DNA of 32,892 nucleotides from an uncultured Pseudomonadota bacterium (GTDB lineage: Bacteria > Pseudomonadota > Gammaproteobacteria > Methylococcales > Methylomonadaceae): assembly GCA_903834465.1 (NCBI GenBank), contig CAILJB010000032.1, positions 1 to 32,892 on the forward strand. Reading direction: 5' to 3'. Positions 1 to 10,429 of the stretch are shown piece after piece; the first letter of the stretch is position 1; each line of letters begins with the position of its first letter. Below the pieces are notes generated by a model, which saw nothing but the letters and a program-made list of their open reading frames with translations, searched no databases and had not been told where the DNA came from. The position numbers and the translations under genes are program-made.

Positions 1-74
1 ACTAACATATTCAAGACTTCACTATTACCGCTTGGTTTTCGCTGATATAGATTTGAAGTCTCTACTAACTGGTA

Positions 75-105
75 GCGATATTAGCACAAATACGAAGAAT
101 ATCGC
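75..105. repeat. Perfect 8-bp inverted repeat (hairpin)
   Basis: GCGATATT at 75-82 is the exact reverse complement of AATATCGC at 98-105, with a 15-base spacer. No T-run follows, so it is not a terminator. It may be structure in the putative IS200/IS605-type end. Confidence 0.5.
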
Positions 106-139
106 CACTGTAAAGGCGGTCGAATTGAGCCGCTTACAT

Positions 140-164
140 CCCCGTCCTGAACGGCGGGGTTTTT
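140..164 (+). terminator. GC-rich hairpin with T-run
   Basis: CCCCG (140-144) pairs with CGGGG (155-159), with one extra inner C-G pair. TTTTT follows at 160-164. In the + direction it has the form of an intrinsic terminator. It is also the characteristic terminal hairpin of IS200/IS605 right ends. Confidence 0.55.
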
Positions 165-194
165 CGCTCGTTTTGATAAATTCGATAATACCTA

Positions 195-1415
195 TCACGA
201 AACAATTACCTTCGGAAACCTATCCATTTTGCGTAACACTGGAAACGCAAAAATACACATCACCGTCACGCCAATCGTCACACAGCCTCCAACTACCACC
301 GCTGGAACGATACCCCACAATGCAGCCGTAATGCCCGATTCAAATTCACCCAATTCATTCGATGCGCCAATAAACACCGAATTCACCGCACTCACCCGAC
401 CACGAATATCGTCCGGTGTTTCTAATTGCACCAGAATATGTCGAATATAAACACTCACCATATCGCCCATACCGACGAAAAACAAAGCCGCTAACGAAAT
501 ATAAAATTGTTCTGACACCCCAAACAACATCGTCGCGCCACCAAAAAGTAAAACCCCTACAAACATCCACGCGCCAACACGGCGAGTAATCGGGAAAAAA
601 CTCAACACAATTGCCGTAATCGTCGCGCCAAGAGCTGGTGCGCCGCGTAATAATCCCAAACCAACCGAATCAACGTGCAATACATCGCTCGCATAAGCCG
701 GTAATAATGCCGTCGCGCCACCGAATAATACGGCTAATAAATCCAGCGTCAATGCACCAAAAATAATCGGGCGTGAACGCACAAAACGTAGCCCTTCCAA
801 TACGCCATGCCACGAAATGGGGGTGCGTTTATTTGGCGTTAAATTCACGCGAATCGGCAACATCAACAATACGGCAAATGATAATAAAACGGTGACGACG
901 CTATAAACCGTCTCCGTTCCGAATAAATATAACGCGCCGCCCAACGGTGGCGCGGCGATGACCGCGATATGAAATAACGACGAATTTAACGCCACCGCGT
1001 TGGCTAAACTTTCACTCGGCACTAAATTTACCAAAATCGCCTGACTCGCGGGCATCATAAACGCCCGCGCCGTACCGAATAACGCCATTACGCCAAATAC
1101 TGGCAATGCCGATGATAAACCGTGGCGTGCAAAAAATAGCAGTAATAATCCACAAACCAATTCCACAAAAAAACAACTCAATACAATCCAACGTCGATTC
1201 CATTGGTCAGCAAAATGCCCCGCAATCAATATCAATAACGCAAACGGAAGAAATTGCGCCAAACCAATCAATCCTAAATCCAATGCGCTACCCGTTTGCT
1301 GATAAATTTGCCAGCCAACGGCAACGCCTTGAATCTGCACTGCAACTGTAGCCAAAAAACGCGCGGTCACGAAAAGAGTAAAATTTTTATGTCGTAGGGC
1401 GGATAACGAAGTCAT
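195..1415 (-). CDS. MFS transporter, EntS/MFS_3-like exporter
   Basis: A 406-residue polytopic inner-membrane protein with about twelve hydrophobic segments. The cytoplasmic loop between helices 2 and 3 carries a GHFADQWNRR stretch, the usual A-like motif of major facilitator exporters. The N-terminus (ALRHKNFTLFVTARF) is typical of the MFS_3/enterobactin-exporter EntS-like group, which exports small molecules such as siderophores or drugs by proton antiport. The substrate cannot be read from the sequence. The ATG at 1415 has no clear Shine-Dalgarno sequence. The gene lies 19 bases downstream of metF on the same strand and is probably cotranscribed with it. No siderophore biosynthesis gene is nearby, so a siderophore role is not supported. 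Confidence 0.85.
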   Translation of the reverse strand: MTSLSALRHKNFTLFVTARFLATVAVQIQGVAVGWQIYQQTGSALDLGLIGLAQFLPFALLILIAGHFADQWNRRWIVLSCFFVELVCGLLLLFFARHGLSSALPVFGVMALFGTARAFMMPASQAILVNLVPSESLANAVALNSSLFHIAVIAAPPLGGALYLFGTETVYSVVTVLLSFAVLLMLPIRVNLTPNKRTPISWHGVLEGLRFVRSRPIIFGALTLDLLAVLFGGATALLPAYASDVLHVDSVGLGLLRGAPALGATITAIVLSFFPITRRVGAWMFVGVLLFGGATMLFGVSEQFYISLAALFFVGMGDMVSVYIRHILVQLETPDDIRGRVSAVNSVFIGASNELGEFESGITAALWGIVPAVVVGGCVTIGVTVMCIFAFPVLRKMDRFPKVIVS

Positions 1416-1434
1416 TGTTTTTAAATTGGTTGTT

Positions 1435-2280
1435 TTAAGCGGTAACGTTTAAATTTTTTAAAATTGCCAAAGTCGGTGCAGCTTGATTCATGGTGTAAAA
1501 ATGCAAACTCGGTGCGCCACCGTCTAGTAATTGCTGACACAAACGACTAACCACTTCCAAACCAAACGCTTGCACTGCTTCGCGGTCATCACCAAAACTT
1601 TCAAATTGTTTGCGTAACCAGCGTGGAATATCTGCGCCACACATTTCAGAAAAACGAAATAATTGCGAATATTGCGTAATCGGCATAATACCTGGCACGA
1701 TGGGAACAGTAATGCCGTTTTTTTCGCAGCGGTCAACAAAATGAAAATACGCTTCGGCATTGTAAAAATATTGCGTGATGACAGAATTTGCCCCCGCATC
1801 GACTTTACGTTTGAAATTTTTAAAATCGTCGTTGCCATTGGCGGCTTGTGGATGCACTTCCGGATACGCGGCAACATGAATTTCAAAGTGTTCGCCTGTT
1901 TCTTGACGAATAAATTCGACCAATTCGTTCGCATGACGAAATTCGCCCGCCGACATTGTGCCTGATGGTAAATCACCGCGTAAGGCGACAATTTTAGAAA
2001 TGCCATGTTCTCGGTAATCGTTGAGAATTGACGAAATATTTTCTTTCGTCGATGCAACGCAAGATAAATGCGGGGCAGCCGCAATGCCACGATTTTGAAT
2101 ATCGATAACCGTTTCAAACGTTTTATCGCGCGTCGAACCGCCTGCGCCAAACGTGACAGAGAAAAATTCAGGATTTAATTGCGCCAATTGTTTTTCCACG
2201 TTCTGTAGACTAACAGCACCTTCGGGCGTTTTGGGCGGATAAAATTCAAAGCTAAATTGTAGATTGGGTTGTATTGACAT
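1435..2280 (-). CDS. metF: Methylenetetrahydrofolate reductase
   Basis: A cytoplasmic flavoprotein of 281 residues that reduces 5,10-methylene-tetrahydrofolate to 5-methyl-tetrahydrofolate, the methyl donor for methionine synthesis. The family signature SFEFYPPKT lies at residues 10-18, with the active-site Glu at 12. VTFGAGGSTRD follows near residue 43, HLSCV near 72 and ALRGD near 98. Length matches bacterial MetF (about 280-300). The start at 2280 gives the expected short N-terminus, although the Shine-Dalgarno sequence is weak. It is 51 bases downstream of radA and 19 bases upstream of the MFS gene, all on the minus strand, suggesting one transcript. No ahcY or metE/metH is adjacent. Confidence 0.95.
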   Translation of the reverse strand: MSIQPNLQFSFEFYPPKTPEGAVSLQNVEKQLAQLNPEFFSVTFGAGGSTRDKTFETVIDIQNRGIAAAPHLSCVASTKENISSILNDYREHGISKIVALRGDLPSGTMSAGEFRHANELVEFIRQETGEHFEIHVAAYPEVHPQAANGNDDFKNFKRKVDAGANSVITQYFYNAEAYFHFVDRCEKNGITVPIVPGIMPITQYSQLFRFSEMCGADIPRWLRKQFESFGDDREAVQAFGLEVVSRLCQQLLDGGAPSLHFYTMNQAAPTLAILKNLNVTA

Positions 2281-2331
2281 AAATTTTTATTGATTCAAGT
2301 AAAAGTGAAAGGCGCGACTTTAGCATTAAAA

Positions 2332-3705
2332 CTAAATTTCAAACAAAATATCCAAGGCTTCTGAAAGCGTTGACACAGCGTGAATTTCTAAACCGGCAAT
2401 AGCTTTTTTAGGTGCATTGGCTTTGGGAATAACCGCTTTTTTGAAACCATGTTTTGCCGCGTCATTTAAACGTGCATGACCATTCGCAACGGGACGAATC
2501 TCACCGTTCAAGCCCAATTCACCAAAGAAAAACGCTTCTTGCGAAACGACTTTATCACGCAAACTCGATACGATGCTGGCAACAATCGCTAAATCGGAAC
2601 TGGTTTCCGTGACTTTAATACCGCCAACGACATTCGCGTAAATTTCATCACTTGCCGTCGAAATGCCACCGTGACGCGATAAAACCGCTAATAACATCGC
2701 TAAACGATTTTGATCTAAACCAACCGCTAAACGGCGTGGATTTCCGTATTGACAATCGGTAACGAGAGCTTGAATTTCAACAAGTAACGGGCGTGTCCCT
2801 TCCCAAAGTACCGTCACTACACTGCCCGAAGAGGGTTTTTCGGCGCGATTTAAAAACATCGCCGATGGATTTTTTACTTCTTTTAAACCCGAATTATCCA
2901 TTGCAAAAAAACCAAGTTCGCCAACACTGCCAAAACGATTTTTATCGGCGCGTAAAACGCGATAACGCGCATCATCGGTTGACGCGAGCATCACTTGCGT
3001 ATCGACAATGTGACTGAGTGTCATCGGCCCTGCGAGAGAATGATCTTTTGTAACGTGACCCACCATAAAAATCGACACATTATGCTGCTTGGCATATTGC
3101 GTTAAATAACTCGCCGATTCACGCACTTGAGACACTGAACCCGCTGCCGAATCCGATGTTTGCGTATGCATCACTTGAATCGAATCAATCACCAGAATTT
3201 GCGGTTGAATTTTATCCAACACATCGCAAATGCGTTGCACCGATGTTTCGGCAAGCATCAAAATATTTTCAGCGGGCAATTTTAAACGGTTGGCGCGTTC
3301 GGCGATTTGTTGCAACGATTCTTCGCCTGAAACGTATAAAACAGAAATGGCTCGCGCCGCAATATTGGCAATGGCTTGAAGTAACAAAGTGCTTTTTCCT
3401 GCCCCCGGTGCGCCACCAATTAACACCACACTGCCGCGCACAATGCCGCCGCCCAGCACGCGATCAAATTCAGAAATGCCGCTGGAAATGCGTTCAGCTT
3501 CGGATAAATTTACGTCTGATAAACGTTTCACTTCCGAACGATTGCCGGCATAACCATTGGAACTGGGACGTTTTTCATTTGCAGGAGCTAAACGAATTTC
3601 TTTAATTGTGTTCCATTCGCCGCAACTGGCACATTGACCATTCCAACGCGGGTAATCTGCACCACATTGCTCACAGACAAAAGCGGTTTTGTTTTTTTTA
3701 CTCAT
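2332..3705 (-). CDS. radA: DNA repair protein RadA
   Basis: A 457-residue RecA-related ATPase/helicase that assists branch migration in recombinational repair. Domain order: N-terminal C4 zinc finger (Cys 11, 14, 25, 28), RecA core with Walker A GGAPGAGKST (97-106), the RadA-specific KNRFG motif (255-259), then a C-terminal Lon-like domain. The ATG at 3705 is preferred over an in-frame GTG at 3711 because a GAG lies five bases upstream of it, inside the sequence that includes the GTG. Length is typical (450-460). It is the first gene of a minus-strand group followed by metF, and divergent from adk. Confidence 0.97.
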   Translation of the reverse strand: MSKKNKTAFVCEQCGADYPRWNGQCASCGEWNTIKEIRLAPANEKRPSSNGYAGNRSEVKRLSDVNLSEAERISSGISEFDRVLGGGIVRGSVVLIGGAPGAGKSTLLLQAIANIAARAISVLYVSGEESLQQIAERANRLKLPAENILMLAETSVQRICDVLDKIQPQILVIDSIQVMHTQTSDSAAGSVSQVRESASYLTQYAKQHNVSIFMVGHVTKDHSLAGPMTLSHIVDTQVMLASTDDARYRVLRADKNRFGSVGELGFFAMDNSGLKEVKNPSAMFLNRAEKPSSGSVVTVLWEGTRPLLVEIQALVTDCQYGNPRRLAVGLDQNRLAMLLAVLSRHGGISTASDEIYANVVGGIKVTETSSDLAIVASIVSSLRDKVVSQEAFFFGELGLNGEIRPVANGHARLNDAAKHGFKKAVIPKANAPKKAIAGLEIHAVSTLSEALDILFEI

Positions 3706-3791
3706 TGACACTCGTTAATACGCTAATACACTCTATTTTTAACAAGAGTTTAGCTAAGATATGCGATAAAATACATTATCATTTTTATTAA

Positions 3792-4463
<672 letters not shown>

Positions 4464-4468
4464 AAGAC

Positions 4469-5881
4469 ATGGTAGGCAAAACGTTATACGACAAACTTTG
4501 GGAAGACCACGTTGTTCATACAGAAGACGATGGCTCGTGTTTAATTTATATCGACAGACATTTGGTTCACGAAGTTACTTCGCCACAAGCCTTTGATGGC
4601 TTGCGTTTGGCGGGAAGAAAACCGTGGAATGTGACGCGAAATTTAGCGGTTGCTGACCATAACGTGCCAACCAATCATCGTGACCGTGGCATTGCTGACC
4701 CTGTTTCGCGCTTGCAAGTGGAAACGCTCGATAAAAATTGCGCCGAATTTGGCATTACTGAATTTGGCATGAGCGATATTCGTCAAGGGATTGTGCATGT
4801 GATTGGCCCTGAACAAGGTGCAACGTTACCAGGTATGACAGTCGTTTGCGGTGATTCGCATACTTCGACACATGGCGCATCTGGTGCATTAGCGTTTGGT
4901 ATTGGCACATCCGAAGTTGAACACACCTTAGCCACACAATGTTTAGTTCAGAAAAAAGCCAAAAATTTATTGATTTCAGTGAATGGCGAAGTCCGTGCAG
5001 GCGTAACCGCAAAAGACATCGTTTTAGCTATCATCGGTGAAATCGGCACAGCAGGCGGCACAGGTTATACGATTGAATTCGGTGGCTCTGCGATTCGGGC
5101 GTTATCGATGGAAGGTCGCATGACGGTTTGCAACATGGCAATCGAAGCAGGCGCACGCGCAGGTTTAGTGGCTGTCGATGAGGTAACAATTGATTATTAC
5201 CGCAATTGTCCACTTTCACCCAAAGGCGACGATTGGTTTATGGCTGAACGTGTTTGGCAGAATCTGCATTCGGATAAAGATGCCGTTTTCGACAAAGTCA
5301 TTAACATCGATGCCACAAAAATCAAACCGCAAGTGACGTGGGGAACATCGCCCGAATTAGTCGTTGCTGTGGATGCGGTTGTACCAAATCCAGCCGATGA
5401 AACGGATGTAGTCAAAGCGCAAAGTATGCAACGCGCGTTAGATTACATGGGCTTGCAAGCGGGTCAAAAAATCACTGACATTCAAATTGATAAAGTGTTT
5501 ATTGGTTCTTGCACGAATTCGCGCATTGAAGATTTACGCGCGGCGGCGATTGTCGTCGAAGGCAAAAAAGTTGCCGCCAACGTCAAACAAGCGTTAATTG
5601 TTCCTGGTTCAGGTTTAATCAAACAACAAGCCGAAAGCGAAGGCTTAGACAAAATTTTCATCGAAGCGGGTTTTGAATGGCGCGACGCAGGTTGTTCAAT
5701 GTGTTTGGCGATGAATGCTGACCGTTTGGAAGAAGGTGAACGTTGTGCGTCAACGTCAAATCGTAATTTTGAAGGAAGACAAGGTTATGGCGGACGTACG
5801 CATTTAGTGAGTCCAGCAATGGCGGCGGCAGCTGGGATTGCGGGGCGGTTTGTTGATGTTAGCTCATGGACAGGAGAATAA
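4469..5881 (+). CDS. leuC: 3-isopropylmalate dehydratase large subunit
   Basis: Large subunit (470 residues) of the aconitase-family isopropylmalate isomerase, which interconverts 2- and 3-isopropylmalate in leucine synthesis. It begins with [13 protein letters not shown], a hallmark of LeuC. It contains [13 protein letters not shown] and the [4Fe-4S] cysteines in GSCTNSR and in the CSMCLAMN segment near residues 410-417. The C-terminus includes [11 protein letters not shown]. Length is typical. It partners with LeuD, whose gene starts four bases after its stop. Cluster order leuC-leuD-leuB is standard in gammaproteobacteria, but leuA is not in the window. Confidence 0.97.
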   Translation: MVGKTLYDKLWEDHVVHTEDDGSCLIYIDRHLVHEVTSPQAFDGLRLAGRKPWNVTRNLAVADHNVPTNHRDRGIADPVSRLQVETLDKNCAEFGITEFGMSDIRQGIVHVIGPEQGATLPGMTVVCGDSHTSTHGASGALAFGIGTSEVEHTLATQCLVQKKAKNLLISVNGEVRAGVTAKDIVLAIIGEIGTAGGTGYTIEFGGSAIRALSMEGRMTVCNMAIEAGARAGLVAVDEVTIDYYRNCPLSPKGDDWFMAERVWQNLHSDKDAVFDKVINIDATKIKPQVTWGTSPELVVAVDAVVPNPADETDVVKAQSMQRALDYMGLQAGQKITDIQIDKVFIGSCTNSRIEDLRAAAIVVEGKKVAANVKQALIVPGSGLIKQQAESEGLDKIFIEAGFEWRDAGCSMCLAMNADRLEEGERCASTSNRNFEGRQGYGGRTHLVSPAMAAAAGIAGRFVDVSSWTGE

Positions 5882-5885
5882 GAGA

Positions 5886-6530
5886 ATGAAAGCCTTTACA
5901 ACTTTAACTTCAATCGTCGCGCCCCTAGACCGTGCAAACGTCGATACTGACGCGATTATTCCTAAACAATTTTTAAAATCGATTCGCCGCACAGGTTTTG
6001 GCGTTTATTTATTCGATGAATGGCGATATTTAGACCAAGGGCAACCCGATATGGATTGCACCAATCGTCCGATTAACAAAGATTTCGTGCTAAACAAACC
6101 ACAATACAAAAACGCACAAATTCTATTGACCCGCGAAAACTTCGGTTGTGGTTCGTCACGCGAACACGCACCTTGGGCGTTAGAAGATTACGGTTTTCGG
6201 GCGATTATCGCGCCGAGTTTTGCCGATATTTTCTACAATAACTGTTTCAAAAATGGCTTATTGCCGATTGCCTTAGACGCTGAAATTGTTGACGGTTTGT
6301 TCAAAGAATTAACCGATGATTATGCGCTGACGATTGATTTAGCCGCACAAACCATCAGCACACCAAGCGGCAAAACTATTGCGTTCAATGTAGATGAAAA
6401 TTGTAAATTCCGTTTGCTTAATGGTTTGGATGATATTGGTTTGACTTTGCAACACGCCGATAAAATTCACGCTTATGAAACCGAACGCGCCAAACGTGCG
6501 CCGTGGTTGTTTAGAGAAATTTCAATTTAA
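5886..6530 (+). CDS. leuD: 3-isopropylmalate dehydratase small subunit
   Basis: Small swivelling subunit (214 residues) that completes the LeuCD isomerase. Signature stretches are [17 protein letters not shown] near the N-terminus and [15 protein letters not shown] in the middle. The ATG at 5886 is chosen because it gives the canonical MKAFTTLTS start. The open frame extends 16 codons upstream but overlaps leuC. A purine-rich AAGAGA lies just before the start. It is followed 26 bases later by leuB. Confidence 0.97.
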   Translation: MKAFTTLTSIVAPLDRANVDTDAIIPKQFLKSIRRTGFGVYLFDEWRYLDQGQPDMDCTNRPINKDFVLNKPQYKNAQILLTRENFGCGSSREHAPWALEDYGFRAIIAPSFADIFYNNCFKNGLLPIALDAEIVDGLFKELTDDYALTIDLAAQTISTPSGKTIAFNVDENCKFRLLNGLDDIGLTLQHADKIHAYETERAKRAPWLFREISI

Positions 6531-6556
6531 AAAATTAAGAAAAAGGTTTTAGTTAC

Positions 6557-7642
6557 ATGACAAAAAAAATTGCAGTTTTAGCGGGTGACGGAATCGGGAC
6601 AGAAATCGTTGCCGAAGCAATCAAAGTTTTAGAATTTTTAAATGCCGACATGGCATTGGGTTTTGAGTTTGAAAATGGCTTAATCGGTGGCGCGGCGTAT
6701 GACGTTCACGGCACACCGTTTCCACAACAAACTATCGATTTAGTGACACCAGCTGATGCGATTTTATTAGGTGCAGTCGGTGGTTATAAATGGGAATCGC
6801 TCGATATTTCTGTACGTCCTGAAAAAGGTTTGCTCGGTTTGCGTTCGACGTTAAATTTATTTTCAAATTTGCGTCCTGCGATTTTATACCCACAACTTGC
6901 GGCGGCTTCGACCTTAAAACCTGAAATCGTTTCAGGTTTAGATTTAATGATTGTGCGCGAACTCACAGGCGGCATTTATTTCGGTCAACCGCGCGGTGTT
7001 CGTGTTTTAGAAAACGGTGAACGTCAAGGCTTCAACACCGCAACCTACACTGAATCTGAAATCCGCCGCATTGCTCATTCTGCATTCAAAATCGCGCAAA
7101 AACGTAATAAAAAATTATGCTCCGTCGATAAAGCCAACGTGTTGGAATGCACCGAATTCTGGCGTGAAATCGTTACCGAAGTGGGTAAAGAATATCCTGA
7201 TGTCGCGCTTTCTCACATGTACGTTGATAACGCGGCAATGCAACTCGTTCGTGCTCCAAAACAATTTGATGTGATTTTAACCAGCAATTTGTTCGGCGAC
7301 GTGTTATCAGATTGTGCGTCAATGCTCACAGGTTCAATTGGTATGTTGCCATCAGCTTCATTAAATGAAACGGGGAAAGGCATGTATGAACCGATTCACG
7401 GCTCTGCGCCTGATATTGCAGGCAAAAACATTGCGAATCCATTAGCCACAATTTTGTCAGCGGCAATGATGTTGCGTTATACCTTCAATAATGAAGTGGC
7501 AGCGGCACGCATTGAACAAGCTGTGAATGACGCGCTCGATGCGAACGTTCGTACCGTAGATATTTATTCAGAAGGCATGACCAAAGTGAGTTGCTCAGAA
7601 ATGGGTGATGCGGTGGTGACTGCTTTGAAAAATCGGAGTTAA
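6557..7642 (+). CDS. leuB: 3-isopropylmalate dehydrogenase
   Basis: NAD-dependent oxidative decarboxylase (361 residues) forming 2-ketoisocaproate, the last committed step before transamination to leucine. The N-terminal [13 protein letters not shown] loop, LLGAVGG, the [10 protein letters not shown] substrate loop and the [18 protein letters not shown] metal/NAD region are all present. [18 protein letters not shown] near residues 275-292 is the nucleotide-binding segment. AAGG lies about 11 bases before the ATG. Length is standard. It lies two bases upstream of asd. Confidence 0.97.
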   Translation: MTKKIAVLAGDGIGTEIVAEAIKVLEFLNADMALGFEFENGLIGGAAYDVHGTPFPQQTIDLVTPADAILLGAVGGYKWESLDISVRPEKGLLGLRSTLNLFSNLRPAILYPQLAAASTLKPEIVSGLDLMIVRELTGGIYFGQPRGVRVLENGERQGFNTATYTESEIRRIAHSAFKIAQKRNKKLCSVDKANVLECTEFWREIVTEVGKEYPDVALSHMYVDNAAMQLVRAPKQFDVILTSNLFGDVLSDCASMLTGSIGMLPSASLNETGKGMYEPIHGSAPDIAGKNIANPLATILSAAMMLRYTFNNEVAAARIEQAVNDALDANVRTVDIYSEGMTKVSCSEMGDAVVTALKNRS

Positions 7643-7644
7643 AA

Positions 7645-8667
7645 ATGACTAAAACGTATAACGTCGCCGTCGTTGGCGCAACGGGCGCAGTCGGCGAAAC
7701 CATGCTCGAAATTTTAGCTGAACGCAATTTTCCCGTCGGTGAAGTTTATGCCTTAGCGAGCGCAAATTCAGCGGGCAAACGTGTTGAATTCAAAGGCGGC
7801 ACGTTGGTTGTGCAAGATTTGGCAACGTTCGATTTTTCAAAAGTGCAAATTGGTTTGTTTTCACCAGGTGCATCGGTTTCAGAAATTTACGCGCCTATCG
7901 CGGCGGCAGCAGGTTGTGTGGTGATTGATAACACCTCGCAATTTCGCTATGTCGATGACATTCCGTTGGTTGTTCCTGAAGTGAATCCACAAGCGATTGC
8001 TGATTATAAAAATCACGGCATTATCGCGAATCCAAATTGCTCGACCATTCAAATGCTCGTGGCGTTAAAACCGATTCATGACGCAGTTGGTATTACGCGC
8101 ATCAACGTCGCGACGTATCAAGCGGTTTCAGGGACAGGCAAAGAAGCGATTGAAGAATTAGGGCAACAAACCGCAGGCATTTTTAATTCTAAAAAAGTCG
8201 AACCAAGCGTTTATCCACACCAAATTGCGTTCAACGTCTTGCCACAAATCGACGTGTTTATGGACAACGGCTACACCAAAGAAGAAATGAAAATGGTGTG
8301 GGAAACGCAAAAAATTATGGGTGATAAAAACATTTTAGTGAATGCCACGGCGGTTCGTGTGCCTGTTTTTTACGGACATTCCGAAGCTGTACACATTGAA
8401 ACGCGCGATAAAATTACCGCTGATGAAGTGCGTAAATTGTTAGCAAAAGCACCAGGTGTAACGGTTATTGATGAACGTGAAACTGGTGGGTATGCAACCG
8501 CTGTGACACATTCGGCGGGTCAAGATGCAACGTTTGTGAGCCGTATTCGTGAAGATATTTCGCATCCACGCGGCATTGATTTGTGGGTAGTTTCGGACAA
8601 CATTCGCAAAGGCGCAGCATTAAACAGTATTCAAATTGCCGAAGTGTTAATCCGCGATTTCCTCTAA
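7645..8667 (+). CDS. asd: Aspartate-semialdehyde dehydrogenase
   Basis: NADP-dependent enzyme (340 residues) reducing aspartyl phosphate to aspartate semialdehyde, the branch point to lysine/diaminopimelate, threonine and methionine. The N-terminal VVGATGAVGETM is the NADP loop. The catalytic cysteine is Cys132 in NPNCST. ATYQAVSGTGKEA and the C-terminal HPRGIDLWVVSDN are also typical. The start is two bases after the leuB stop, indicating translational coupling. The linkage leuB-asd is common in gammaproteobacteria. Another aspartate-family gene, dapA, lies 15 kb downstream. Confidence 0.97.
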   Translation: MTKTYNVAVVGATGAVGETMLEILAERNFPVGEVYALASANSAGKRVEFKGGTLVVQDLATFDFSKVQIGLFSPGASVSEIYAPIAAAAGCVVIDNTSQFRYVDDIPLVVPEVNPQAIADYKNHGIIANPNCSTIQMLVALKPIHDAVGITRINVATYQAVSGTGKEAIEELGQQTAGIFNSKKVEPSVYPHQIAFNVLPQIDVFMDNGYTKEEMKMVWETQKIMGDKNILVNATAVRVPVFYGHSEAVHIETRDKITADEVRKLLAKAPGVTVIDERETGGYATAVTHSAGQDATFVSRIREDISHPRGIDLWVVSDNIRKGAALNSIQIAEVLIRDFL

Positions 8668-8675
8668 TTTCATTC

Positions 8676-8701
8676 GGCGTACAAATCTCGGTTTGTGCGC
8701 C
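8676..8701. repeat. Intercistronic hairpin between asd and the BatD-like gene
   Basis: GGCGTACAAA (8676-8685) pairs with TTTGTGCGCC (8692-8701) through ten base pairs including one G-T, with a six-base loop. No T-run follows, so it is at best a weak terminator or a stabilising 3' structure for the leu-asd message. Confidence 0.45.
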
Positions 8702-8722
8702 ACTTCATTATTCGTTTAGAAA

Positions 8723-10429
8723 ATGCCTCTCCTCATTCTAATTTTCTCGCTTTGGTTAGCAGGTTTTTCGACCAACGTTTTTGCCACCGACATTACGGTT
8801 TCATTAGACCGTAGTCCTGTCAGCGTCGATGAATCGTTTCAAATTCTCTTTACTGTTTCGGAATCGCCCGACGGTGAACCTGATTTCAGCCCGCTTGAAC
8901 AAGATTTTACGATTCAAAGTCAAAGCCAAAACAGTCGAATGGAATGGGTTAATGGCAAATCAAATCGCATCATTCAATGGATTGTGACCGTGATGGCAAA
9001 TGATTCGGGGAATTTGATTATTCCTGTAATTAAGTTTGGTAGCGATTCCAGTCCTGCGTTAAAAATTGTGGTATCGCCGAGTTCTGCAAATAAATCGACG
9101 CAAAATGATGAAGATTTATTTTTAGAAGTTAGCGCGAATACGGAAAAACCGTTTATTCAATCGCAAGTTTTGTATACGGTAAAACTGTATCGGCGCGTTG
9201 ATTTTGCCAAAGCGAATTTGAGTGAACCAGAATTGCCCGATGCAGTAATTGAAAAATTGGCAGATGATACAAATTACACCACGCAAGTGAGTGGCGTAAC
9301 GTATGTGGTGATTGAACGAAAATATGCGATTTTTCCACAAAAAAGCGGCGTGACAACAATCAAACCGTTGGTTTTGACCGCCGACATTGTCGCGCGTGGT
9401 CGGCAAAATAATTCCTTTTTTAACTCTCAAATTACACAACGTCGCATCGTGAAATCGAATCCGATAACGTTAAATGTGCAACCGATTCCTGTAACATTCA
9501 CGGATTCGCATTGGCTTACGGCAGAAAGTCTCGAATTAACGCAAACTTGGTCGGGTGATACATCGCAAATGAAAGTCGGCGAACCGTTGACACGCACAGT
9601 GAAATTGGTGGCTCATGGTTCGACAGTTGGACAATTACCAGAATTAAATGGTTCAAAAATCGACCCGCAACTTAAAGCCTATAACGACCAACCTGTTTTG
9701 CACGAGGACAAAACGTCAGCCGGAATTGTGGCAAGTCATGAAGAAAAAATCGCTTTTATTCCAGCCAAAGCAGGCAACTATACACTTCCTGCGATTCAAA
9801 TTTCATGGTTTAACACGCAAACACAAAAAATTGAAATGGCAATGTTGCCTGAAATGAATTTAACGGTTATAGCTGCTGAAAATACACCACAAGTCCAAAC
9901 AACACCTACTGTCGTTGAAAATAAACAAATCCCTCCTGCTCCCCTTTTAGAAGAACGTAGACAAGACAGTCCCGTTATTGAAAATGAACAGACCTATTTA
10001 CTTTGGAAATTCATAGCTATTTTTTCAACGTTAGGTTGGTTTATCACATTAGGTTTTTTGTTTTTCAAACATAAAACAGCATCCAAAAAAATCAGTGAAC
10101 CTGTAGAAAGTCCTGCTGAAATTTCGTTAAAAGCCTGCGTAAGACAACTCAAAAAGGCTTGTATGACAGACGATGTACACGATGCAAAAACGGCGTTGCT
10201 AAAATGGGGAAAATTACAATTTAATGAAATCAGTTTAGGCGCAATTGCGTCACATTGTGAGGCACGTTTGCGTGATGAAATTTTACAACTCAACACAACG
10301 CTTTATGCGAAAGATGCACAACCTTGGCAAGGTAAAGAATTGTTTAAAGCCTTTAGTGAAAATAATGCCCGCGCAAAATTAACAACGCGAACAAAAACCG
10401 ACGCATTGCAACCGTTGTATCGCCTGTGA
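8723..10429 (+). CDS. BatD-like membrane protein (oxygen-tolerance family)
   Basis: 568 residues. It has a signal peptide (about 1-21, ending VFA), then a long beta-rich periplasmic region starting with TDITVSLDRSPVSVDESFQ. One transmembrane helix lies near residues 425-447, followed by a cytoplasmic alpha-helical tail of about 110 residues. This is the architecture of BatD. BatD is normally encoded with MoxR ATPase and BatA/BatB VWA-domain proteins, which are absent here. Its function is poorly defined and has been linked to stress and envelope tolerance. The start at 8723 lacks an obvious Shine-Dalgarno sequence. Its stop overlaps the start of the next gene (TGATG), so the two are translationally coupled. 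Confidence 0.8.
   Translation: MPLLILIFSLWLAGFSTNVFATDITVSLDRSPVSVDESFQILFTVSESPDGEPDFSPLEQDFTIQSQSQNSRMEWVNGKSNRIIQWIVTVMANDSGNLIIPVIKFGSDSSPALKIVVSPSSANKSTQNDEDLFLEVSANTEKPFIQSQVLYTVKLYRRVDFAKANLSEPELPDAVIEKLADDTNYTTQVSGVTYVVIERKYAIFPQKSGVTTIKPLVLTADIVARGRQNNSFFNSQITQRRIVKSNPITLNVQPIPVTFTDSHWLTAESLELTQTWSGDTSQMKVGEPLTRTVKLVAHGSTVGQLPELNGSKIDPQLKAYNDQPVLHEDKTSAGIVASHEEKIAFIPAKAGNYTLPAIQISWFNTQTQKIEMAMLPEMNLTVIAAENTPQVQTTPTVVENKQIPPAPLLEERRQDSPVIENEQTYLLWKFIAIFSTLGWFITLGFLFFKHKTASKKISEPVESPAEISLKACVRQLKKACMTDDVHDAKTALLKWGKLQFNEISLGAIASHCEARLRDEILQLNTTLYAKDAQPWQGKELFKAFSENNARAKLTTRTKTDALQPLYRL

Larger units (their letters stand above)
1..175 (+). mobile_element. Possible right end of an IS200/IS605-type element (tnpB/omega-RNA side)
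   Basis: Seen: two hairpins in succession (75-105 and 140-159). The second has a CCCCG/CGGGG stem followed by TTTTT, preceded by a TTACAT stretch. Known: this arrangement is the usual look of IS200/IS605 right ends, where the 3' end of the TnpB guide RNA lies. No tnpB reading frame can be recognised in the 175 bases available, because the left part would lie outside the window. It could instead be only an intrinsic terminator for a gene upstream of the window. Confidence 0.35.

Noticed and set aside
32-331. 99-codon frame at the left edge
   Set aside because: It reads through the GC-rich hairpin into the antisense of the MFS gene; no protein family recognised.
4464-4468. leu operon leader peptide or attenuator before leuC
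   Set aside because: Only five bases separate adk and leuC; there is no room for a leader with Leu codons or an attenuator.
5838-5885. Longer leuD starting inside leuC
   Set aside because: The added 16 residues are not LeuD-like; ATG 5886 gives the usual start.
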